DNA from: a bacterium
GTDB taxonomy: Bacteria > JAJVIF01
DNA: 64,000 nt
Assembly: GCA_022072165.1 (NCBI GenBank)
Contig: JAJVIF010000002.1
Location: forward strand, 324,258 to 388,257
Reading direction: 5' to 3'
Shown: positions 32,870 to 42,167 of the stretch, in pieces
How the letters are laid out: each line of letters starts with the position of its first letter
Numbering within the stretch: position 1 is the first letter of the stretch
The notes under the pieces: generated by a model
Told to the model about the DNA's origin: nothing
The model's input: only the letters and a program-made list of their open reading frames with translations
Databases searched by the model: none
Position numbers and translations under genes: made by a program

Positions 32870-33889
32870 ATGACGCGACTTCGACTCCCGGTCCTGCTCG
32901 GGCTTCTCTGGTGTACTGCGTCCCAGGCCGCACCTATCGTCGATGTCACTCCGGCCGACTTCACGCACCTGGGGACTCGTCCGGTCGGCATGGGCGGAGC
33001 CTGGGTCGCCTATGGGCCAGATGAGCAGGGACTCTTCCACAACCCCGCGACCCTGGCGCGTCACAAACTCCCCCGCTTTGGCACCTCGCACTCCGCGCGA
33101 CATTTTCCTGGTCCCCGCGAACGGGACCACCTCGATGCCGACCCCACTGCGCTGATCTGGCCCCTCACGCCATGCTTCACCATCGGCCAGGGATGGGTCA
33201 CGCAAGGGGAACTGGGCTATGCCCACCACGACCTCTCAGACCCGGCGTTCCCGCCACAACACCTCTGGGGGACCGAGCGGAGCGAAGCCCTCGCCTGGGA
33301 CCTGTTGCTGCTGCAGCTCGGTGTCAGTCACCGGACCCAGACTTATCGCTACGCCGATCCTGAAGCGTGTCGCCGGACCCCCGAGTCCCCGGCGCTGGAT
33401 GGTCCCAGCCTGACGATGGCTGGCGAGGGACTCACCTGGGGACTCCTGGCGCAGGTCGCGCCGGGGGTGCGCTATGGCTATAGCGAATCGAAGCTGGAGC
33501 AGGATTACTTCCCCGCTGGAGCTCCGACTTACGGTGTCTCCAAGGTCCAGACGAGTCAGGGCTGGGCGGTGCATCCCACCGGCTGGCTGACGCTCACCCG
33601 GCAGACTGATCAGGTCCGTTACCGGACACTGATCGATGGCGTGAAAGCGAAGCAGAGCGAGTCGCCGGTGGCCTGCTGGGGGGTGGAGTGCTGGCTCGGT
33701 CCCTGGCTGGCGGTCCGGACCGGGGGCAGCGACATCGGTCGCACCTGGGGTGTCACCCTCGATCTGCCGTTGCTGCCAGCGCTCCACTATGGGGAAGCCG
33801 AAGCCCTGATGCAGCGGATCAGCCTCGCTCCCTGGCCTGCAGGCAAGTACGAGAACACCCATCACTATTCCTGGTCGCTGGGCCTCTAG
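32870..33889 (+). CDS. Outer-membrane beta-barrel-like protein (PorV/FadL type)
   Basis: This 339-residue exported protein has a signal peptide (MTRLRLPVLLGLLWCTASQA, cleavage after QAA or SQA). The segment LGTRPVGMGGAWVAYGPDEQG then LFHNPATLA is the hallmark of PorV, UPF0164 and FadL-like outer-membrane barrels. The remaining chain alternates hydrophobic strands with turns. It ends HYSWSLGL, not the usual terminal Phe. If correct, it is direct evidence for an outer membrane. Substrate or client is unknown. It precedes an ABC exporter by 30 bases. Confidence 0.75.
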   Translation: MTRLRLPVLLGLLWCTASQAAPIVDVTPADFTHLGTRPVGMGGAWVAYGPDEQGLFHNPATLARHKLPRFGTSHSARHFPGPRERDHLDADPTALIWPLTPCFTIGQGWVTQGELGYAHHDLSDPAFPPQHLWGTERSEALAWDLLLLQLGVSHRTQTYRYADPEACRRTPESPALDGPSLTMAGEGLTWGLLAQVAPGVRYGYSESKLEQDYFPAGAPTYGVSKVQTSQGWAVHPTGWLTLTRQTDQVRYRTLIDGVKAKQSESPVACWGVECWLGPWLAVRTGGSDIGRTWGVTLDLPLLPALHYGEAEALMQRISLAPWPAGKYENTHHYSWSLGL

Positions 33890-33919
33890 CCCGGGCGAAC
33901 TGTGGTAAGCCTGTCGCAT

Positions 33920-34720
33920 ATGGCCATCGCCCTGTCGGTCCGAAACCTCACCAAGCGATATGACCGCTTCACTGCTGTCGAAGGAATCGACTTTGAGGTG
34001 CATGGGGGCGAGATTCTCGGACTCCTCGGCCCCAACGGGGCGGGCAAGACCACGACGCTGAAAATGCTGGCGGGGGTCATGGCTCCAACTGCCGGCGAAA
34101 TTCGCCTCGGTGAGATTGATGTCGTGCGGGCCCCCCAGGAAGCAAAGCGCTGGCTCGGGTACCTTCCGCAGGAGCCCTATGCCTATGAAAAGCTCACGGG
34201 TCGGGAGTTCCTCCATTTCATTGCCGAGGTCCGGAGCATCCCGGTGGCGCGACGTGCCACCCTCTTCGAGCACTGGCTGACCGCATTTGATCTCACCAAA
34301 GATGCCGACAAACTGCTGGAGAGCTACTCCGGCGGGATGCTCAAGAAGCTGCTGCTGATCGCCACCCTTATGCACGAGCCTCCAGTCCTGCTGCTGGATG
34401 AGCCGACCATCTCGCTGGACCCCCTGACTGTCCGGAAGGTGCGTCAGCAACTGGAGCTGCGAGCTGCCGCCGGCAGCGCCATCATCCTGAGCACCCATGT
34501 GCTGGAGATTGCAGAAAAACTCTGCGACCGAATCGCCATCATCTATGGCGGACAGCTCTGCGCCCTGGGGACCATGCCCGAGCTACAGGCCGCCTGGCTC
34601 GGTGATGTCCCGGGCACCCTGGAAGACATCTTTCTCCGGGCCACCGGCGCCGAGCTGGACGAGGGCGCGTTGCCGGAAGGCGACAGCGCGTCGGTCGCCG
34701 GGAGCAGCCTCGAGGCATGA
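33920..34720 (+). CDS. ABC transporter ATP-binding protein (exporter type)
   Basis: The 266-residue ATPase belongs to the ABC-2 exporter class (CcmA/EcsA-like). Walker A is GPNGAGKT (residues 37-44), the Q-loop is LPQEP, the signature is SYSGGM (135-140) with Ser-Gly-Gly kept but preceded by Tyr, Walker B ends D160-E161, and the switch His is in STHVLEIAEKLCDRIAII. ATG 33920 is chosen over GTG 33902 because the domain begins there. Its TGA overlaps the ATG of the permease gene (ATGA at 34717-34720), so the two subunits are translationally coupled. Confidence 0.9.
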   Translation: MAIALSVRNLTKRYDRFTAVEGIDFEVHGGEILGLLGPNGAGKTTTLKMLAGVMAPTAGEIRLGEIDVVRAPQEAKRWLGYLPQEPYAYEKLTGREFLHFIAEVRSIPVARRATLFEHWLTAFDLTKDADKLLESYSGGMLKKLLLIATLMHEPPVLLLDEPTISLDPLTVRKVRQQLELRAAAGSAIILSTHVLEIAEKLCDRIAIIYGGQLCALGTMPELQAAWLGDVPGTLEDIFLRATGAELDEGALPEGDSASVAGSSLEA

Positions 34721-36399
34721 CCCCGCAGACGCCCACCCCCGCCCTCTCCTGGCTCCGCGCTGCCTGGATCATCGAGCGGACACGGCAGCAACAGGGCTGG
34801 AACCTGGTCCGCTACGCCAAACCGGGGGAACGGATCCGCCGCTGGGGCGGCCTCGCGTTCCGCATCCTCTGGCCCCTGGGGGGGACACTCTTTGGGGCGT
34901 ATGTCTTTCGGGGCCTGCGGCACGCGTCGCTCTTTGGCGATGCCTCCGCGAATTTTCTCCTCGCGATGCTGGCCCTCTTTACAGCGCTCCTGCTTTTTGT
35001 GTCCGCGATCAAGTTCGCCTACCAAACCTTCTTCGGCGCTCCCGACCTCCCACTCTTGCAGTCGCTCCCCCTGCCGACTCGCGGGATCTTTGTCGGGAAG
35101 TACCTCGACAACCTCGCTTTCTCCAATCAGCTGGTCTCGATCTTCGCCCTGGGTCCGTTTCTGGCGTACGGGCTGGCCTTCGACTGGCCCTGGTCCCGTC
35201 TGCTCGTGGCGGTCCTGGGGCTCCTCTACCTCCCGGTCTACACCACGGCCCTCGGGATCCTGATCAGTGTCCCTATCAGTCGCTTTGTCTCCCGGAGCCG
35301 GATGCGGGAGACCCTGATGCTGGGGAGTATGGCGGCAAGTGTGGCGTGTTACGCCCTCATGCGGCAGGCGATCCGGATTGAGATGAGTGGCGGCCCGCCG
35401 GATGTCCATGCGCTCCTTTGGGACTGGCTGCCAGTCTCCTGGCTCGCGTCCTGGGCTATCGCCCCGACCGACCCCGCAAGTCAGACCCTTCTCGCGCAGT
35501 ACTTCTGGCTCGGTACAACCCTTTTTGTGGCCTCGGCCTGGCTCGGCGATATGGCGTATCAGTACGGTATCTCGCATCTGGAGCTGGAAGCGGAAGGAAG
35601 CGGGTCCTCGGCGACTCCCTGGCTGTTGCGGATCGACCGGGGGAGCCCCTCCCCGGCCCGGGCGTTCTGGTTCAAGGACCTGCTGACCTTCAGCCGGGAT
35701 CCGCGGCAGTGGTACTACCTGGTTTTCTTCGGGGTCCTCTTTTTCCTGCCTGTCGACCCCACCGGCACGATGACTGGCGCACATGGGATGGGGCGTCTGC
35801 TGGTGAACACTATCTCCAATGCGTTCATCGTGGTCATCATGGCGACCATGGCGCTGCAGGAACTCTCCGTGCTGGGGTATAGCCGGGAGGGGTCGCGACG
35901 CTGGCTCCTGCACGCGCTCCCCTTGCGTCCGATGCAGCTGCTGCTGGGGAAGTTCCAGGTCATTCTCTTTTGCACGGTGATCCTGGCGACCTTCGGCGTC
36001 CTCTGCCTACTCGGCGTGGGACAGCTGGCCCCGGCGGATGTCCTGCCGACCCTGGCGGGGTCGTTGCTGATGGCGGGGACCCTCAACTTTGCCTTTTTGT
36101 CCCTGGGAGCCCGGTGGCCCGACTTCGAGGGCTACGCCCAGCGGCAGCGGGTGAGTCCGACCCTGGCGCTGGCGATCGCTATGGTGGATGGCGTAGTAAT
36201 CGGCGTATTCCTGCTGCTCGCGACCCTGCTGGCGAGTTATACCGAATGGGCTCCCTGGATTCCGGCGCTGTCGGGGATTTCGTTCAGCGTCCTGCTGGGG
36301 GTAGCGGTCGGCATCATGGGACTGACATTGCTGGGGCTGATCGTGATGAGTCTCTGGAACGGCTTCGTGGCCTCAAAGCGGGTGCTGCAGGAGCGGTAG
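34717..36399 (+). CDS. ABC exporter permease (large, multi-span)
   Basis: The 560-residue protein has about twelve hydrophobic segments. A soluble N-terminal stretch (WLRAAWIIERTRQQQGWN) precedes the first span near residue 50, and a loop with QSLPLPTRGIFVGKYLDN follows. It resembles the large 'putative ABC exporter' permeases rather than the ABC2_membrane family. With the ATPase encoded just upstream (four-base overlap) it forms a two-gene exporter. The substrate is unknown; the outer-membrane protein gene upstream is a possible functional neighbour only by position. Confidence 0.82.
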   Translation: MTPQTPTPALSWLRAAWIIERTRQQQGWNLVRYAKPGERIRRWGGLAFRILWPLGGTLFGAYVFRGLRHASLFGDASANFLLAMLALFTALLLFVSAIKFAYQTFFGAPDLPLLQSLPLPTRGIFVGKYLDNLAFSNQLVSIFALGPFLAYGLAFDWPWSRLLVAVLGLLYLPVYTTALGILISVPISRFVSRSRMRETLMLGSMAASVACYALMRQAIRIEMSGGPPDVHALLWDWLPVSWLASWAIAPTDPASQTLLAQYFWLGTTLFVASAWLGDMAYQYGISHLELEAEGSGSSATPWLLRIDRGSPSPARAFWFKDLLTFSRDPRQWYYLVFFGVLFFLPVDPTGTMTGAHGMGRLLVNTISNAFIVVIMATMALQELSVLGYSREGSRRWLLHALPLRPMQLLLGKFQVILFCTVILATFGVLCLLGVGQLAPADVLPTLAGSLLMAGTLNFAFLSLGARWPDFEGYAQRQRVSPTLALAIAMVDGVVIGVFLLLATLLASYTEWAPWIPALSGISFSVLLGVAVGIMGLTLLGLIVMSLWNGFVASKRVLQER

Positions 36400-36464
36400 A
36401 GGTCAGCGAAGGTGAAGTGTGATTCAGTTCTGCATCTACTCGGCCAGGTTCTGTGGCTGTCTGC

Positions 36465-36470
36465 TATGCT
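36465..36470 (+). promoter_or_regulatory. Leaderless -10 box (TATGCT) of the TPR gene
   Basis: TATGCT ends seven bases before ATG 36478. It lies within a 5-bp inverted repeat (CTGCT/AGCAG, 36461-36476) that could bind a regulator. Confidence 0.45.
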
Positions 36471-36477
36471 AAGCAGC

Positions 36478-37545
36478 ATGAATATCATACGACTGGCAGA
36501 ACAGGCCCTGAAGGCAGCAGGCGACGCGGTAGATCGCTGGGCTGCGCAGGAACCACCGCTTGCGAATCCGGCGGAGGCTGAGGCAAGTCGCCTTCGTGGG
36601 GATGCCTGCTTTGAACAGGGGGATATGGATCAGGCCATCGCTCATTACACCGAGGCAATCCGGCTAAATCCAGCAAGTGCGCTCTGTCATGGCTTGCGGG
36701 GTACCGCCTTTCAGCTTCAGGGTGACTTGCATCACGCCATCGCAGACTACACCGAAGCGAAGCGCCTGAATCCGGCAGAAGCAAACTACAGCTATCTGTG
36801 CGGGCGGGCATACAGTTTGCTGGGAGAGTTGAAGCCCGCGATCGATCATTACTCGGAAGCCATTCGGCTGAATCCTGCTGGCGCGAAGGCCCATGCCCAT
36901 CGCGGTTCAGCTCACCTGGCGCTGGGTTCTGCAGAGCAGGCGATCGCGGACTTCACTGAAGCCATCAGACTGAATCCGTCAGATACAGACAGTCTCCACG
37001 CCCGCGCCCTGGCTTATCAACGGTTGGACAAGGCTGACCTGGCGATAGCGGACTTCACTGAGCTCATCCGGCAGAGCCCGGCCGATGACAGCGCTTATGC
37101 GAATCGGGGGTTTCTCCAGTTTGCTCTGGGACAAACTGCTGCAGCGATCGCTGACTACTCGGAGGCGATCCGGCTGGATCCGACGGACGCCGAGAGCTTT
37201 TGCCTGCGAGGACGTGTGTTTCAGCAGACGGGAAATCTTTCGCAGGCGATCGCTGACTATTCGGAGGCCATTCGCCTGTCCCCTGCCAACTCCCCCTACT
37301 TTGTGTTCCGCGGGTCCGCGCTTGAGCACCAGGGCGAACTGGAGCAGGCTGTCGCCGACTTCTCAGAGGCAATTCGACTGGATCCGGAGGACCCTGTTAT
37401 CCACTGTGCCCGTGGGAAAGCGTTTTCAGCACTGGGGAATCTGGACCTGGCCATCGCGGACTATCAGGCGGCACTCAGGCTCGCTCCGGACGACGACGTT
37501 GTGGCAGAGGCGTTGGCTGATGCAAAAGCCCGTCGCGGGAACTAA
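36478..37545 (+). CDS. Tetratricopeptide repeat protein
   Basis: The 355-residue protein consists of about nine 34-residue TPR units after a short N-terminal helix. Units keep the consensus AIADYTEAIRLNPA and show strong mutual similarity, so the DNA repeats about every 102 bases. No signal peptide or membrane helix is visible, suggesting a cytoplasmic scaffold; the binding partner is unknown. ATG 36478 is preferred to GTG 36412 because it begins a helix and has a -10 box directly upstream. The close similarity of the repeats points to recent internal duplication. Confidence 0.88.
   Translation: MNIIRLAEQALKAAGDAVDRWAAQEPPLANPAEAEASRLRGDACFEQGDMDQAIAHYTEAIRLNPASALCHGLRGTAFQLQGDLHHAIADYTEAKRLNPAEANYSYLCGRAYSLLGELKPAIDHYSEAIRLNPAGAKAHAHRGSAHLALGSAEQAIADFTEAIRLNPSDTDSLHARALAYQRLDKADLAIADFTELIRQSPADDSAYANRGFLQFALGQTAAAIADYSEAIRLDPTDAESFCLRGRVFQQTGNLSQAIADYSEAIRLSPANSPYFVFRGSALEHQGELEQAVADFSEAIRLDPEDPVIHCARGKAFSALGNLDLAIADYQAALRLAPDDDVVAEALADAKARRGN
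36630..37490 (+). repeat. Tandem TPR coding repeats (about 102-base period)
   Basis: Phrases of the type GCCATCGCGGACTAC recur at about 102-base spacing, encoding the conserved AIADY helix. Recombination between copies could change the repeat number. Confidence 0.7.
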
Positions 37546-37708
37546 CCAGCTTCCTCAGTTTTTCGTGTGTTGCGTCCGTTTCCCTTTGAACATCCTTGCG
37601 GGAACCGCCGGATGCAACCGGAACCGCGGCTGCAGCGTCTAAGATACGACCAGGTGTTCCAGCCGGACGCGGGCGTCGGGCTGTCAGCAGCAGAGGGAGG
37701 ACCCGTCG

Positions 37709-38416
37709 GTGAACTACAGCAACCAGATGATGAATCAGGCGCAGGAGTACTTCGGGCGTCCGGCCATCATGGAGTCAGCCGATGTCCGCTCCCAGTTTCT
37801 GGGGAAGGTCTATGCCCTCCTGGGGACCGGCCTGGTGCTGGCTGGAGGGGCCTGTGTCGCGACCCTGAACTCCAAGCCGCTGCTTGGGGCAGTGATGGGG
37901 CTCATGCAGAACCCACTGTTCTACATCCTGGCCATTGTCGGGCTCACCTTCGGGGTGCAGGCGGTCGCCAGAATCCCCGTGCTGAATGTGGTGGGGTACG
38001 GCGTCTTTACGCTCTTCTTCGGTGCCATCACCGCGCCGCTGGTGATGATGGCTGTCATGGCCACCGGATCCGGCGATGTGGTGGTGCAGGCCCTGGGACT
38101 CACCGCCATCCTCTTTGTCGGCCTGAGCGCCTGGGCGCTGACGACCAAGGAAGACCTCAGCCGGTGGGGGACCTACCTCTTCATTGGGGCGCTGATCCTC
38201 TTTGGTATCGGGGTCGTCGGGATGTTCACCAGCTTCAATGTCGGCCTCTGGTGGAGCGCCCTCTGGGTCGCGCTGCTGGCGGGGTATGTCATGTACGACA
38301 CCCAGATGATCCAGCGCCGTTATGCCGTCACCGATGTCGTCCCGGCGAGCATCGCCCTCTTCACGGACTTCATCGTCATGTTCTGGCACATCCTGCGACT
38401 GCTGTCGCGTCGCTAA
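37709..38416 (+). CDS. Bax inhibitor-1 / YccA family membrane protein
   Basis: The 235-residue protein has seven membrane spans and matches the BI-1/YccA family of proton or calcium leak and FtsH-modulating proteins. Family features are FLGKVYALLGTGLVLAGG near the start, LNVVGYGVFTLFFGAIT, and the C-terminal YVMYDTQMIQRRYA with the acidic pair region ending in ALFTDFIVMFWHIL. GTG 37709 has GAGGGAGGA (37693-37701) upstream. TAAGAT at 37640-37645 may be the -10. Function in this organism is inferred only from the family. Confidence 0.9.
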   Translation: MNYSNQMMNQAQEYFGRPAIMESADVRSQFLGKVYALLGTGLVLAGGACVATLNSKPLLGAVMGLMQNPLFYILAIVGLTFGVQAVARIPVLNVVGYGVFTLFFGAITAPLVMMAVMATGSGDVVVQALGLTAILFVGLSAWALTTKEDLSRWGTYLFIGALILFGIGVVGMFTSFNVGLWWSALWVALLAGYVMYDTQMIQRRYAVTDVVPASIALFTDFIVMFWHILRLLSRR

Positions 38417-38446
38417 CGCCACACCAGTTCCTGCCAGGGATTGCGG

Positions 38447-38452
38447 TACGCT
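38447..38452 (+). promoter_or_regulatory. Leaderless -10 box (TACGCT) of the SpoU methyltransferase
   Basis: TACGCT ends seven bases before GTG 38460. TACGCTGCCGGT is shared exactly with 13627-13638. Confidence 0.55.
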
Positions 38453-38459
38453 GCCGGTC

Positions 38460-39308
38460 GTGCCCATACGTCCGCCCCTGGTCCTGACCGCTGCCACGAA
38501 TCCCCGACTGAAGGCCGCTGCCCTCCTCCGCAATCCTGCGGACCGACGGGCCAGCGGTCTTTTTCTGTGTGAGGGGCGACGGGCCATCGGACGCGCCCTG
38601 GCAGCCGGACTGGAGGCGGTGGAACTGTTCCATGCTCCGGAGCTGACCGGCCAGTCGACTGCCGACCTGCCCCACTGGCTTCCAGAGCTGGCGCAGATTC
38701 CGACGCACTGCGGCGTGTACGAAGTCCCCGGAACACTGCTGGGGAAGCTCGCTTATCGACAGGAGCCCGAGGGACTCGTGGTCGTGATGCGGCAGCCGGC
38801 GTGGACCCTCGAGGCGATCCGCGACCGGGCGGGCGACTCGCCGCTGCTCCTTCTCATCTGCGCCGGCATCGAAAAGCCAGGGAATCTGGGGGCGATGGTC
38901 CGGAGTGTCGCTGCCGCCGGCGCGCACGGGCTGATCCTCACCGGCGGCCCCATCGATGCCTGTAATCCCAATGTCATCCGGGCCAGCACCGGCGCGATTT
39001 TCGAGTTGCCGGTCCTGTCGTCCACTGAGCAGGCCCTCGCAGACTGGCTCACAGCGCACCAGGTGCAGGTGCTGGTCGCGACTCCTTCGGCCACTTTGCC
39101 GTATACGCGTGCCAATCTGACCCAGCCGACCGCGTTGCTCATCGGTGCGGAAGCGACCGGCGTACCGGCGTTCTGGCTCCAGCACGCCTCGCAGCAGGGA
39201 GCGCAGATCCATATCCCGATGGCTCCGGGGAGTGTCGTGGACTCGCTGAACGCAGCGGTGACCGCCGGGATCCTGCTCTTCGAGGCGGCACGGCAACGAC
39301 AACGTTAA
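38460..39308 (+). CDS. TrmH/SpoU-family RNA 2'-O-methyltransferase
   Basis: This 282-residue SPOUT enzyme methylates ribose in rRNA or tRNA using SAM. The three family motifs are complete: EKPGNLGAMVRSVAAAG (motif 1), ALLIGAEATGVPAFWL (motif 2) and IPMAPGSVVDSLNAAVTAGI (motif 3). The N-terminal substrate-binding domain contains FLCEGRRAIGRAL. It resembles RlmB/TsnR-type enzymes; the target nucleotide cannot be told. GTG 38460 is preferred to the longer frame from 38322, which would run back into the Bax-inhibitor gene. The start is reached straight after a -10 box. Confidence 0.9.
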   Translation: MPIRPPLVLTAATNPRLKAAALLRNPADRRASGLFLCEGRRAIGRALAAGLEAVELFHAPELTGQSTADLPHWLPELAQIPTHCGVYEVPGTLLGKLAYRQEPEGLVVVMRQPAWTLEAIRDRAGDSPLLLLICAGIEKPGNLGAMVRSVAAAGAHGLILTGGPIDACNPNVIRASTGAIFELPVLSSTEQALADWLTAHQVQVLVATPSATLPYTRANLTQPTALLIGAEATGVPAFWLQHASQQGAQIHIPMAPGSVVDSLNAAVTAGILLFEAARQRQR

Positions 39309-39376
39309 GCAGCGTTGGTGGTCGTTACAATGTCGTGTTGGCTGCCCGCATTCCTCATCGTCTGAAGGTGTCGCCC

Positions 39377-40936
39377 ATGCGTCCTGTCACTGCACACTGT
39401 TACCTGACCCTTGCATTGCTGCTAATCGGCATCCTCCCTGCGATTGCCGCTGACCCGCTCCCCGACATGCTGGCGACGATCGATGGCGGGGAAGCCCGGG
39501 CACTGGCGCAGGAACTGGCGGGCGTGGAGTACCGGGGGCGTATGACCGGAGAGCCGGAGTTGTATCAGGCTGCGAGCCGCATTACGGACCTCTGGCGGGA
39601 ATGGGGCATCACCCCGGTCGGAGACACAGGCTTTCAGCAGCCCTTTACAGTCCTCTCATCGCGGGTGACCGACATCGCACACTGCACCCTTCAGGTACCG
39701 GATGCCGAAGCGATCGCGTTCAGCGACATCGAGGATTTTCATCCATTCCCCTACGGTGGATCATCCCCAGTGACAGGCGACGTGGTGTTCGCGGGGTATG
39801 GCATCCACGCGCCGGACCTGGACTACGACGACTACGCCGACATCGATGTGACGAACAAGATTGTCTTCGCCATGCGGCATTGCCCGCAGCACGACATGAC
39901 CCGGTTCGATGCCCATGCGACGTTTGTGAAAAAGGCGCAGACCGCGAAGGAGCAGGGAGCGATTGGGCTGGTCCTGGTCACCGACCCCAATGGGCACGAT
40001 GCGTTCGCGCCGCTGGACTTTCCCAACGCGTCCATCAATCTGGGAGAGGGCTTCGCGGCGATCTTTCTGCATACTCGTCATGCCCAGACCTGGTTTAACC
40101 CCTCAGGGCAACTGTTGACCGCGATCCAGGCTGCCATCGATGAGACGGCGACGCCCCTGAGCTTTCCGCTGGGCGTCCAGGCGACCCTGGAGGTCCCAAC
40201 GACATTCCAGCCTGAACAGCCGACCGTGAATGTGGTGGGCTATCTGGAAGGCCAGGACCCGCTCCTGAAGCGGGAGATCGTGGTCATTGGTGCTCACCTG
40301 GACCATCTGGGCTATCGGGGGGACCGCATCTACCCCGGCGCTGACGACAATTGCTCCGGCACGGTGGCGCTCCTGAGTGTCGCCCGGGCATTTGCCACAG
40401 CGTCTGTACGGCCGGCCAGGTCGCTGCTGTTTGTCCACTTTTCAGGCGAAGAGATGGGGTTGCTGGGGTCCGAGCACTTCGTGAAATCGCCATTGATCCC
40501 GGCGGGAAGTCGGATGGTGGCAATGCTGAACATGGACATGGTGGGCCTCGGCAACGGCGGCATCACGACCCTGGTCCCGCCGGAGGGAGGCAGTGACCGC
40601 CTCCGGGGGCTGGTGGAGCTGCAACGCGGACGCTATCTCGCGTCGGAGCTTCCGGTCGACAAGCTGGGGTATGGGGTCGCGCAAAACAACAGCGACCATG
40701 CGCCTTTCGCAAAGTCCGGGATCCCGGCCCTCTTCTTTGTCTCGTCGGGCGACCATCCGGACTATCACCAGCCGGGGGATACCCCGGACAAACTCGACGC
40801 GTCGATCCTGCAGCGGGCAGCGCGCCTCTGTACGGCGGTGGCGTGGCGGATCGCCCAGGAAGGGGTCCCGACCCAAGCGCTGGCCTGGGAGGTCACGGAC
40901 CACCGGGTCTATCACGCCCACGATGATGAAAGCTAG
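39377..40936 (+). CDS. Secreted M28-family zinc aminopeptidase with PA domain
   Basis: The 519-residue exported peptidase has a signal peptide (MRPVTAHCYLTLALLLIGIL, cleavage near IAA). A protease-associated domain follows (VVFAGYGIHAPDLDYDDYAD, then KEQGAIGLVLVTD). The catalytic domain keeps the two-zinc site: H307 (GAHLDHLG), D323 or D324 (GADDNCSG), E358-E359 (GEEMG), D387 (NMDMVG) and a His in HPDYHQPGDTPDKLD. Its job is probably to trim peptides outside the cytoplasm. ATG 39377 has AAGG upstream; TACAAT at 39326-39331 fits a -10. A GTG at 39335 is less likely. Confidence 0.92.
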   Translation: MRPVTAHCYLTLALLLIGILPAIAADPLPDMLATIDGGEARALAQELAGVEYRGRMTGEPELYQAASRITDLWREWGITPVGDTGFQQPFTVLSSRVTDIAHCTLQVPDAEAIAFSDIEDFHPFPYGGSSPVTGDVVFAGYGIHAPDLDYDDYADIDVTNKIVFAMRHCPQHDMTRFDAHATFVKKAQTAKEQGAIGLVLVTDPNGHDAFAPLDFPNASINLGEGFAAIFLHTRHAQTWFNPSGQLLTAIQAAIDETATPLSFPLGVQATLEVPTTFQPEQPTVNVVGYLEGQDPLLKREIVVIGAHLDHLGYRGDRIYPGADDNCSGTVALLSVARAFATASVRPARSLLFVHFSGEEMGLLGSEHFVKSPLIPAGSRMVAMLNMDMVGLGNGGITTLVPPEGGSDRLRGLVELQRGRYLASELPVDKLGYGVAQNNSDHAPFAKSGIPALFFVSSGDHPDYHQPGDTPDKLDASILQRAARLCTAVAWRIAQEGVPTQALAWEVTDHRVYHAHDDES

Positions 40937-41009
40937 CCACAAGTCCCCTGGCAGCCCCGCAAATCGGGTCTGGGACTGGAAAATCGGGCCTTCTGCCTGG
41001 GTGGTCTCC

Positions 41010-41038
41010 TTGACACCATCGGTCTGGCGGCGTAACTT
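41010..41038 (+). promoter_or_regulatory. Classical sigma-70 promoter of the TolB-like gene
   Basis: TTGACA (41010-41015), 17 bases, then TAACTT (41033-41038). An AAAGGAG site at 41072-41078 follows before ATG 41085. It is the best consensus promoter in the window and contrasts with the leaderless type. Confidence 0.7.
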
Positions 41039-41084
41039 GACCCACAATTAGGAACCTGCCCCGCAACCCCCAAAGGAGCCACCC

Positions 41085-42038
41085 ATGCGCTCAGCCGTGG
41101 TGCTGTCCGGACTTTGCACCCTTTGCCTGCTGCCTGCCGGAACCGCCATCAGCGCCCCAGCCCCTGCCTCCGCCAAGGCCCCCGCGGTGCTGAGCAGTGG
41201 CCAGCGCGTGGTGTACGAGTCGGACGTCAACAAAGATGGGCAGCCGCTGATCTACACCTTCACCCTGGAAAACACGACCCCGGTGCAGGTGACCGACGAA
41301 CCAGCGAGCCATCCCGGCATCTCCCGGAGCGGCGACATCTACTACAACCGGGTCATTACGCCCGTGTGGGGGATCATCACCAAGATCTACCACCGGCAGT
41401 GGCCCAACGGGACCGAGCAGGGTGTCACCGCCAACGAACTTGGCGATGAGTATCAGCCGGCCATCAGCCGGGACAACCAGATTCTGGCCTTTACGGCGAA
41501 GCGCTACTTCACCCCGAAGGTGGGTCGTCCCCAGGACGTCATCGACCTCATGGCCTACAAGCGTCCGTTTGTCGAGCAGCGGCAGCTCACGCAGTCGGTG
41601 GCGGTGGAGTCCAACCCGGCGGTCGATGCGACCGGGCAGTACATTTATGCCACCCAGACCAACGGCGAGCACACCGAAGTCTGGCGCTATGCCTACGCGG
41701 ATGCCAAGGCGGAGCGGATCGCCGGGATTGAAGATGGGGTCCGCACGAACTGCCACGAGCCCGCTGTCGATGGTCAGAATCGCTGGTGTGTGTACTCCTC
41801 CACCCGCGATGGCAACAGCGAGATTTACATCCGCGACCTGAAAACCATGGTCGAGACCCGGCTCACGACCAACGAGTCTTACGACGGGCAGCCGTCGATC
41901 ACGGAAGATGGCAGTCGCATCGTCTTTGTCAGCGATCGCGATGGGGACAAGGAGTTGTTCGCCATGGACCGCACCGGCGGCAACCTGCGACAGCTCACCA
42001 ACAACACCTGGGACGACACCAGCCCCTCGGTGCAGTAA
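41085..42038 (+). CDS. TolB-like WD40/PD40 beta-propeller protein, secreted
   Basis: This 317-residue protein has a signal peptide (MRSAVVLSGLCTLCLLPAGT, cleavage after ISA). It then forms six-bladed propeller strands of the TolB/PD40 type: YESDVNKDGQPLIYTF, QPAISRDNQILAFTA, YSSTRDGNSEIYI and IVFVSDRDGDKELFAMD. The repeated S-x-R-D-G-x-x-E-L/I pattern is typical. It is a periplasmic protein-binding module; no Tol or Pal gene is near. A strong promoter and Shine-Dalgarno site precede it, and a hairpin follows. Confidence 0.85.
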   Translation: MRSAVVLSGLCTLCLLPAGTAISAPAPASAKAPAVLSSGQRVVYESDVNKDGQPLIYTFTLENTTPVQVTDEPASHPGISRSGDIYYNRVITPVWGIITKIYHRQWPNGTEQGVTANELGDEYQPAISRDNQILAFTAKRYFTPKVGRPQDVIDLMAYKRPFVEQRQLTQSVAVESNPAVDATGQYIYATQTNGEHTEVWRYAYADAKAERIAGIEDGVRTNCHEPAVDGQNRWCVYSSTRDGNSEIYIRDLKTMVETRLTTNESYDGQPSITEDGSRIVFVSDRDGDKELFAMDRTGGNLRQLTNNTWDDTSPSVQ

Positions 42039-42079
42039 CCGACCCGCGGTCCTCCGGCCATCCTGACGATTTACGCCTC

Positions 42080-42103
42080 AGGGCAGCCCGCAAAGGCTGC
42101 CCT
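42080..42103 (+). terminator. Hairpin terminator of the TolB-like gene
   Basis: AGGGCAGCC and GGCTGCCCT make a perfect 9-bp stem with a 6-base loop (CGCAAA), 41 bases after the stop. The following GTCGCTT is only moderately T-rich. Confidence 0.55.
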
Positions 42104-42154
42104 GTCGCTTGCGTGGCGGTTCACCAGCTGACTGCGATCGGCAGAGCGAATCAG

Positions 42155-42160
42155 TACACT
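42155..42160 (+). promoter_or_regulatory. Leaderless -10 box (TACACT) of the DnaJ-domain gene
   Basis: TACACT ends seven bases before ATG 42168, so the second of two ATG codons (42162, 42168) is the likely start. Confidence 0.5.
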
Positions 42161-42167
42161 GATGGGG